Source: an uncultured Kineosporia sp. (GTDB lineage Bacteria; Actinomycetota; Actinomycetes; Actinomycetales; Kineosporiaceae). From it: a DNA stretch of 11,662 nt. Under the pieces are notes generated by a model, which worked only from the letters and a program-made list of their open reading frames with translations, made no database searches and was not told the origin of the DNA. The DNA lies in the NCBI GenBank assembly GCA_937859855.1, contig CALMAR010000326.1, forward strand, positions 1 through 11,662, given 5' to 3'. The translations under genes and the position numbers were made by a program. Shown here piece by piece: positions 6,975 through 11,662 of this stretch (the first letter of the stretch is position 1; each line of letters opens with the position of its first letter).

Positions 6975-8560
6975 CCGGTCACCGCCTGCGCCGTCCCCCG
7001 AACCACATCCAGAACCTCAGGCCCTGAGTCACCGGCCCAGGCGACGTAGCGGTCCGGGCGGACCAGGGCCAGGGCCGGCCCGGTCTGTGCCTGGTCCCGC
7101 AGGTCCAGGATCGTCAACGGCATTCCCCGGGCGCGGGCGGCATCGGTCCAGGCACCGACGTCCGGGCTGCCCCGCCGGATCACCAGGGTGAAGTCATTGC
7201 CCAGCACGTCGCAGAGCGAACGGTGATCGGGGCGCCAGTGGTGCCGGAGCAGCTCACCGGGCCGGATCCCAGCTGGCTCGCCGCTCGCTCTCACGATCAC
7301 GGGGGAATCCTCGATGTCGATGTCCAGGACCAGAGCCAGGGAATGGAACTCCTGACGCTTGGTCGCTTGAATCCGCGCACCGGCCGCCCGGCGAGCTCGC
7401 TTCCCCTCCTCGTTGTCATCCTGCAGATGGCTGGCTAGCAGTTCTGGTGAGGTCACGGCCATGTTCGCGGTGGCCTCACGAAGCACCCGCTCCTGAATCG
7501 GCCGCCGCTCGACCCCGTAACTGTCCAGCAGCGCGGGGCCGCCCCACCCCCTGAGTACGGCGGCGATCTTCCAGCCAAGATCAACCGCGTCCCCGATGCC
7601 GGTGTTGAGGCCGTGACCGCCGAAGGGCGGGTTGAGATGTGCGGCGTCTCCGGCCAGGAACACCCGGCCGACGCGCATCCGGTCAACGATCTGCAGCCGG
7701 GCCGTCCACGGATCTGTCGACAGCACCCGGGCCCCGGCCGGTATCCCCGCGGCGGCGTCGATCAGCCGTAGCGCGTCTCTTTCACCGGTCTCCCGGTCGA
7801 CCCCGAAGGCGATGATCCACCAGGTGTCATCGGGATCGATCGGGCCCATCAGGGCCGGTGCATCTGGATTGATGATCCAGTAGTGGACGGCCCGGCCATG
7901 CCGGACGTGCTGCCACAGGGCCGGAGCCTGGAACACCATGCCGAAGTTCGGCCGCAAGGCATGGTCACCTTGGTAGCCGGCCCCGATCTGCTGACGCACG
8001 GTGCTGCGTGGACCGTCACAGCCGATGACGAACTGCGCGTCGATCACTGCTGTCCCGCCGTCGTTGCCGGTCACCGTGACCCGCACCCCGGCCTCGTCCT
8101 GAACAACGCCAGATACAGCCATCGAAGTCGCGAACGTGCACGCCGGTAGCTGTTCGACGGCCTCGCGCAGCACCTCCTCCAGAACGTACTGAGGGGCCTG
8201 CTGGCCGAGCTCGGGAAATCGGTCCCCCTCCGGCACAAGTCCCAGCACGCCGGTGAAACGGGACAGTTCCTGACCGGCCAGAGCCGTGCAGAACACGATG
8301 TCCTGGGACCAGGACACCGGCAGCGGGGCCCTGGCCCGCAGCCGATCGGCGAGCCCCCACCGGCGCAGATGCTCCATCGATCGGACGTTGACCGTCTTGC
8401 AGCGCGGCCTGGCGTGGGACACGTCGCTTCGTGGCTCGACGATCAAACATTGCACACCGCGCCTGCCCAGCTCGATCGCCGCGGACAGGCCGACCGGCCC
8501 TCCCCCGCCGATCAGCACCGATGTCGTCTGCGGCAGGTCAGCCGACGACGTGACGGGCAT
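6971..8560 (-). CDS. Class A FAD-dependent monooxygenase (aromatic hydroxylase type)
   Basis: A 529-residue flavoprotein hydroxylase of the group that includes phenol and 3-(3-hydroxyphenyl)propionate hydroxylases and many polyketide oxygenases. Visible motifs are the N-terminal dinucleotide fold GGGGPVG (18-24), the CDGPRSTVR motif (181-189) that contacts FAD and NAD(P)H, and the second FAD motif GDAAHLNPPFGGHG beginning near 304. Residues from about 450 form a C-terminal thioredoxin-like domain ending in RPDRYVAWAG. The enzyme should use NAD(P)H and O2 to hydroxylate an aromatic or quinone-like ring; substrate and position are unknown. It is the last gene of the FAH-hydrolase operon, starting 9 bases after the alpha/beta hydrolase stop, with its ribosome site (GGCGGAG) spanning that junction. 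Its stop codon overlaps the GntR stop on the other strand. Confidence 0.92.
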   Translation of the reverse strand: MPVTSSADLPQTTSVLIGGGGPVGLSAAIELGRRGVQCLIVEPRSDVSHARPRCKTVNVRSMEHLRRWGLADRLRARAPLPVSWSQDIVFCTALAGQELSRFTGVLGLVPEGDRFPELGQQAPQYVLEEVLREAVEQLPACTFATSMAVSGVVQDEAGVRVTVTGNDGGTAVIDAQFVIGCDGPRSTVRQQIGAGYQGDHALRPNFGMVFQAPALWQHVRHGRAVHYWIINPDAPALMGPIDPDDTWWIIAFGVDRETGERDALRLIDAAAGIPAGARVLSTDPWTARLQIVDRMRVGRVFLAGDAAHLNPPFGGHGLNTGIGDAVDLGWKIAAVLRGWGGPALLDSYGVERRPIQERVLREATANMAVTSPELLASHLQDDNEEGKRARRAAGARIQATKRQEFHSLALVLDIDIEDSPVIVRASGEPAGIRPGELLRHHWRPDHRSLCDVLGNDFTLVIRRGSPDVGAWTDAARARGMPLTILDLRDQAQTGPALALVRPDRYVAWAGDSGPEVLDVVRGTAQAVTG

Positions 8561-8569
8561 CGACTCCGC

Positions 8570-9466
8570 CTACCTCGCCACAGCCTGGCGCTCCCACAGC
8601 TCGCACTCCCGGAGGAATGCGAGCTGACGGAGGTGCAACGAGTGTCCCAGGGTGTGGTGGTCGATGCTGTGCCCGGTGGAGCGAGCGATGCTCGCGTCGA
8701 CGTAAGGCGCGCCGGTCAGGAGCTTGGCGAAGCGCTCGACGTTGTCCGGCGTGCTGTCCCACAGTGCATCGAATTCGGCCAGCATGTTGTGAACGGGGAC
8801 ACGGATTCTTGGCGCCAGTTCGGGCAGGTGCTCTAGCGGCCATTGGGGTGCCTGTATCAGCTCGCGGACCGGAACGGGGGCGTAGGACGCATGCGCGGCC
8901 TCCACCTCAGCCGCGCTGCGCGTGTATTCCGGGCCGAACATGACCTGGTCGCGCTGGTCGTAGGGCAGGTCGATCGTGGCGTCCGGCGGCAACGAGGCAA
9001 GTGCCTGCGCGGGGCCACCGGCGCGGATGACCGCACCCATCCCGGTCACCGATGCGCCGATCAGCCGGAAGCCGGCCTGGCCAGCAGCGATCATCAGTGC
9101 GATCATCCCGCCGATCGAGTGACCGACCAGAAACACCTGATCCGCCGAAACCCGGCGCGCGGCCTGCGCCGTCGCGTCGGACAGCAACCGAGCGTGCTGC
9201 GCGAATGTGTTCTGGCCAGGTGGCAGTGCGAAGCTCCCGCCGTAGCCCGGCCGGTCGAAACTGACTGCTGGATATCCTTGCGCAGCAACGGTATCCAGGA
9301 ATGAACCCGTTCGAGAGCCGTCAACGTCGAAGTAGCGACTGGTGTAGGTCCCCCCGGGGAGGGCGGCTATCAGCGGCTTTCCGGCCGCCCGCTGCGGCCC
9401 CGCCGTCAGCGCGGCGATGTTGCCGCCCTCCACCTTGAACATGACAGTGCCTCGTTGCTCCGCCAT
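8570..9466 (-). CDS. Alpha/beta hydrolase
   Basis: A 298-residue alpha/beta-fold hydrolase. The nucleophile elbow GHSIGG puts the catalytic serine at residue 117. The PGGTYTSRYF segment near residue 37 is the oxyanion region, and VSFDRPGYGGS is the conserved strand-4 loop. The acid is probably the Asp in MLAEFDALWDS and the base the first His in STGHSIDHH, so the triad appears complete. Such enzymes hydrolyse esters, lactones, epoxides or carbon-carbon bonds of ring-cleavage products. Next to a flavin monooxygenase and an FAH-type hydrolase a C-C or lactone hydrolase is attractive, but this is inferred from context. A perfect AGGAGG with a six-base spacer precedes the ATG. It is the middle gene of a three-gene operon. 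Confidence 0.9.
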   Translation of the reverse strand: MAEQRGTVMFKVEGGNIAALTAGPQRAAGKPLIAALPGGTYTSRYFDVDGSRTGSFLDTVAAQGYPAVSFDRPGYGGSFALPPGQNTFAQHARLLSDATAQAARRVSADQVFLVGHSIGGMIALMIAAGQAGFRLIGASVTGMGAVIRAGGPAQALASLPPDATIDLPYDQRDQVMFGPEYTRSAAEVEAAHASYAPVPVRELIQAPQWPLEHLPELAPRIRVPVHNMLAEFDALWDSTPDNVERFAKLLTGAPYVDASIARSTGHSIDHHTLGHSLHLRQLAFLRECELWERQAVAR

Positions 9467-9511
9467 CTTCTGCCTCCTGAGTTGGATGTGTTTGTGAGCC
9501 GGGCAGCTTCC

Positions 9512-10360
9512 TCAGGACGGCGCCACGAACCGATGACACATCTCCCCTATGCCGTCAACCCAGGTGACGAGCTCGTCGCCGGCTTCGAGCAGACGCTTGG
9601 GATTGCGGGTGAAGCCGATGCCAGCCGGAGTGCCCGTGAAGATCAGGTCGCCGGGCAGGAGCGGGAGGATGCCGGAGAGATAGGCCACCAGCTCGGGAAT
9701 CGAGAAGATCATGTCTCTGGTACGACCGTTCTGCATCGGCTCACCATTGATCCGGCAGCCGAGCCGGAGGTCGCCCGGGTCGGCGAAGTCCGCCAGCGTG
9801 ACCACGGCCGGACCGATCGGGGTGAACCCGGTGAAGGACTTGCTCAAGCTGAACTGTTGCGGCGCCGAACCCGCCCATTGCAGATCCCGTTCGGACAAGT
9901 CCTGCCCGGCAGTCAGGCCGGCGATGTGGTCCCAGGCATCAGATGCCGCCACCTGCTGGGCCCGGCGGCCCACGACAGCGACCAGCTCCACCTCGAAATC
10001 GACCGATCCCGGCACCCGGACGATAGACCCGCCCGGGCCGGTCACTGAGGCGGGAAACTTGGTGAAGACCATCGGCCGATCCGGCAGTGGCAGGCCGGCC
10101 TCCTCAGCGTGGTCCCGGTAGTTCAGGCCGATGCCGAAGATCTGACGCGGCCGTGGCACCGGAGGACCCAGGTGTGACGGTTCGATGGTGACGTCCGCTG
10201 CGCCGCGGAAACCGGTTGCCCAGGAAACGAAGTCGTCCCACTGCTCGTACACCGATTGGACATCGGCATCGAAACGGCCCCGGCTGGCCGTCGCGACGTC
10301 CACCCCTTCGGTATCGCCAAGCCCCAGCACCAGCCGGTCTGCGTGGTTGAAGATCCGCAC
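9512..10360 (-). CDS. Fumarylacetoacetate hydrolase (FAH) family protein
   Basis: A 282-residue enzyme of the FAH superfamily, which uses a divalent metal to hydrolyse or hydrate 2,4-dioxo acids and related ring-cleavage products. The metal ligands are visible as Glu123 and Glu125 (DFEVEL) and Asp154 (GQDLSER). Lys174 (SLSKSF), FTPIGP, the QNGRTRDMIFS segment and the hallmark LLPGDLIFTGTPAGIG complete the family pattern. Length fits the single-domain acylpyruvase/2-oxo-acid hydratase group rather than full-length fumarylacetoacetase. The frame is open to an ATG at 10381, but GGGAGG with a six-base spacer points to GTG at 10360. It is the first gene of the operon, behind a promoter carrying operator copy 3. 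Acylpyruvate hydrolysis would release pyruvate or another 2-oxo acid, a possible link to the AceE-like enzyme; this is inference. Confidence 0.92.
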   Translation of the reverse strand: MRIFNHADRLVLGLGDTEGVDVATASRGRFDADVQSVYEQWDDFVSWATGFRGAADVTIEPSHLGPPVPRPRQIFGIGLNYRDHAEEAGLPLPDRPMVFTKFPASVTGPGGSIVRVPGSVDFEVELVAVVGRRAQQVAASDAWDHIAGLTAGQDLSERDLQWAGSAPQQFSLSKSFTGFTPIGPAVVTLADFADPGDLRLGCRINGEPMQNGRTRDMIFSIPELVAYLSGILPLLPGDLIFTGTPAGIGFTRNPKRLLEAGDELVTWVDGIGEMCHRFVAPS

Positions 10361-10366
10361 GTCGGT

Positions 10367-10372
10367 CCTCCC
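10367..10372 (-). promoter_or_regulatory. Ribosome binding site deciding the FAH-family GTG start
   Basis: GGGAGG on the minus strand, six bases before GTG at 10360. The alternative ATG at 10381 has no comparable site, and starting there would leave about 12 bases between the predicted -10 box and the ATG. Confidence 0.75.
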
Positions 10373-10393
10373 TTCGCGCATGATGTCTTCGGG

Positions 10394-10422
10394 ACCCTAG
10401 TTGCTATATGTGATAACAGCAA
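10394..10422 (-). promoter_or_regulatory. Predicted promoter of the FAH-hydrolase-monooxygenase operon
   Basis: On the minus strand TTGCTG (10422-10417), a 17-base spacer and TAGGGT (10399-10394) form the same promoter layout as before the SnoaL operon. Transcription would start near 10387, leaving a leader of about 27 bases to the GTG at 10360. Operator copy 3 fills the -35 box and spacer, so a bound regulator would block RNA polymerase. Confidence 0.55.
10401..10422 (-). promoter_or_regulatory. Operator copy 3, between the FAH operon and the reductase gene
   Basis: The minus strand carries GCTGTTATCACATATA inside a longer imperfect palindrome whose outer arms, TTGCT and AGCAA, are perfect. 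Eighteen consecutive bases are shared with copy 1. It lies in the 102-base divergent region between the FAH-family gene and the reductase gene, so it may control both. Confidence 0.7.
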
Positions 10423-10448
10423 GGCCCAGACCAGGTGTCCGGGCACCG

Positions 10449-10454
10449 TAAAGT
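10449..10454 (+). promoter_or_regulatory. Possible -10 box of the reductase gene (leaderless start)
   Basis: TAAAGT fits the TAnnnT -10 pattern and ends 8 bases before the ATG at 10463, which has no ribosome site. This would give a leaderless or nearly leaderless mRNA, common in actinobacteria. No good -35 box is seen 17-18 bases upstream. Confidence 0.35.
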
Positions 10455-10462
10455 CTGTTCCC

Positions 10463-11416
10463 ATGAAAGCCGCCGTCCTCACCGAACTGGGTTCCGCTCC
10501 CCGATACTCGGACTTCCCGGAGCCGCAAGCAGGAGAAGGCCAGGCCGTGGTGGAGATCACGGCGGCTGGCGTGAACCACGTGGACCTGGCCAAGGCGTCA
10601 GGTTTCTTCTATACCGGGCCGCCTGCCGTGCCGTCCGTGGTCGGAACGGACGGGGTCGGTCGCACCTCTGAGGGCCGCCGGGTCTACCTGGATACGGCGG
10701 TGCCGCCGTTCGGATCGTGGGCGGAGAAGGCGCTGGTACGCCCCGCCGATCTGCTGGAACCGGTGGCGGGGGTGGATGACGCCACTGCAGCCGCCCTGGG
10801 CAATGCCGGTCTGGCCGCCTGGCTCGGCCTGACCTGGCGCGCCCCCCTGGAACCGGGGCAGTCCGTCCTGGTCTTGGGCGCGGGGGGTGCCGTGGGGTCG
10901 ATCGCTGTCCAGGCAGCCAAGGTGCTGGGCGCCGCAACAGTCGTCGCCGCCGACCGCCATCCCGATCGGCTGGACCGCCTTCGCGAGCTGGGGGCCGACG
11001 CCACTGTCCTGATTGCCGATGGCACTGATCTCGCCGGCGCCTATCGTAAGGCCGCCGGATCCGGCGGCTTCGACCTCATCGTGGATCTTCTCTGGGGCGC
11101 CCCCGCGGTGGCGGCGATGCAGACGGCCGCTCACGGCGCCCGGCATCTGCAGCTCGGCCAACTGGCCGGAGCGACCGTGGAACTGGCTGCCCCCACGATC
11201 CGCTCGGCGGCGCTCGACGTTCGCGGCTTCGCCGTGTTCCACGCCCCGGTCGAGGTGCGGCGAGAGGGGTACCGCCAATTGACCAGCCATGCAGCCGAGG
11301 GCACGATCAAGGTGGACATCGCCCGGATTCCCCTCGCGGACGTCGCGACGGCCTGGGAACGGCAGCGCAACGGCCCCGGCGTCAAGCAGATACTGATTCC
11401 GGATACAGCTGGCTGA
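10463..11416 (+). CDS. Zinc-free medium-chain reductase (quinone oxidoreductase-like)
   Basis: A 317-residue medium-chain dehydrogenase/reductase of the quinone oxidoreductase type. The N-terminal GroES-like domain (GVNHVDLAKASG near 36-47, then VPSVVGTDGVG) has no catalytic cysteine and no four-cysteine zinc lobe, so it should be zinc-independent. The Rossmann motif GAGGAVGSIAVQAAKVLG starts at 139, and Arg165 after the second strand favours NADP(H). It ends with the usual IPLADVATAWERQ helix. It probably reduces an enone, quinone or aldehyde of the pathway. The frame is open to 10256, but MKAAVLTELG at 10463 is the family's standard N-terminus, and the longer reading would run across the operator and the divergent gene. 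It is divergent from the FAH operon. Confidence 0.9.
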   Translation: MKAAVLTELGSAPRYSDFPEPQAGEGQAVVEITAAGVNHVDLAKASGFFYTGPPAVPSVVGTDGVGRTSEGRRVYLDTAVPPFGSWAEKALVRPADLLEPVAGVDDATAAALGNAGLAAWLGLTWRAPLEPGQSVLVLGAGGAVGSIAVQAAKVLGAATVVAADRHPDRLDRLRELGADATVLIADGTDLAGAYRKAAGSGGFDLIVDLLWGAPAVAAMQTAAHGARHLQLGQLAGATVELAAPTIRSAALDVRGFAVFHAPVEVRREGYRQLTSHAAEGTIKVDIARIPLADVATAWERQRNGPGVKQILIPDTAG

Positions 11417-11473
11417 TTCGGGTGAGCGGCCAGATGAGCGACGTGACGCCGGCCTGGATCGGATCAGCGTTTC

Positions 11474-11662
11474 TTATGGCTGCCCTGGAGCCTGACCGGC
11501 CTGGCCAAGCAGTCCCGCCGTCGCATCCCAGAGACGTTTCTCCCGGTCCCGGTCGTGAGCTATGGGCTTCACCTCGGCGTCTTGTCGCGCACAACGAATG
11601 CGCCGTCGCGCAGGTGGGCCCACCGATCGTCGAGGGCGATCGAGGCCAGCACCGGTCCTGAC
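11474..11662 (-). pseudogene. Possible frameshifted C-terminal end of a minus-strand oxidoreductase, cut by the window edge
   Basis: On the minus strand, 11662 down to 11569 reads LASIALDDRWAHLRDGAFV and then VRDKTPR before a TGA, with strongly GC-rich third positions. The neighbouring frame then continues EVKPIAHDRDREKRLW and DATAGLLG, ending at TAA (11474-11476). Read together across a shift near 11571, the two pieces resemble the C-terminal end of a short-chain dehydrogenase (the R-LW-x-x-x-x-x-L ending is common there). This could be a decayed gene, a sequencing error, or an intact gene ending at 11569 with chance similarity after it. The plus-strand frame over 11422-11661 has no recognisable product. 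Most of the gene lies outside the window, so the family call is weak. Confidence 0.35.

Noticed and set aside
11417..11473. Possible terminator after the reductase gene
   Set aside because: Short GGCC-containing repeats are present, but I found no stable stem followed by a T tract on either strand.
11422..11661. Plus-strand open frame of 79 codons downstream of the reductase gene
   Set aside because: It has no recognisable domain and is rich in Pro and Arg; minus-strand frames over the same bases look more like protein.

Overview
The window is about 11.7 kb of GC-rich DNA with tightly packed genes, GTG as well as ATG starts, AGGAGG-type ribosome binding sites and promoters with TAnnnT -10 boxes. 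Together these suggest an actinobacterium (Actinomycetota); genus cannot be read from the sequence. There are no RNA genes, insertion sequences or CRISPR arrays, and no gene-free stretch above 300 bases.

Layout. Bases 23-3799 (minus strand) form a five-gene operon. In transcription order it encodes a SnoaL-like protein, a HIT-family protein, an imidazolonepropionase-like amidohydrolase, an NmrA-type NAD(P)-binding protein and a short-chain dehydrogenase; the last three junctions overlap or nearly touch. Bases 3872-6178 (minus) encode a 768-residue thiamine diphosphate enzyme of the homodimeric pyruvate dehydrogenase E1 (AceE) type, with no E2 or E3 partner in the window. Divergent from it is a GntR/FCD regulator (6276-6974). 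Bases 6971-10360 (minus) form a second operon: a fumarylacetoacetate hydrolase (FAH) family enzyme, an alpha/beta hydrolase and a class A flavin monooxygenase. Divergent from that operon is a zinc-free medium-chain reductase (10463-11416). The last bases hold what looks like the broken C-terminal end of another minus-strand oxidoreductase gene.

Regulation. The same AT-rich motif (core GCTGTTATCAYATATA) occurs three times: before the SnoaL operon, between the AceE-like gene and the GntR gene, and between the FAH operon and the reductase gene. At the first and third sites it lies over a promoter with -35 TTGCTG, a 17-base spacer and a TAnnnT -10 box. The simplest reading is that the local GntR protein binds all three sites and controls the whole locus as one regulon, probably as a repressor relieved by a pathway metabolite.

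How the genes may work together. The set (oxygenase, C-C or ester hydrolase, FAH-type hydrolase, SnoaL-like protein, amidohydrolase, three NAD(P)-dependent proteins and a TPP enzyme) looks like an inducible catabolic pathway for a cyclic, perhaps aromatic or polyketide-like, compound. No ring-cleavage dioxygenase and no transporter are present, so this is not a standard catechol or homogentisate pathway. The substrate cannot be named. The stand-alone AceE-like enzyme, tied to the pathway by a shared operator, is the most unusual part.
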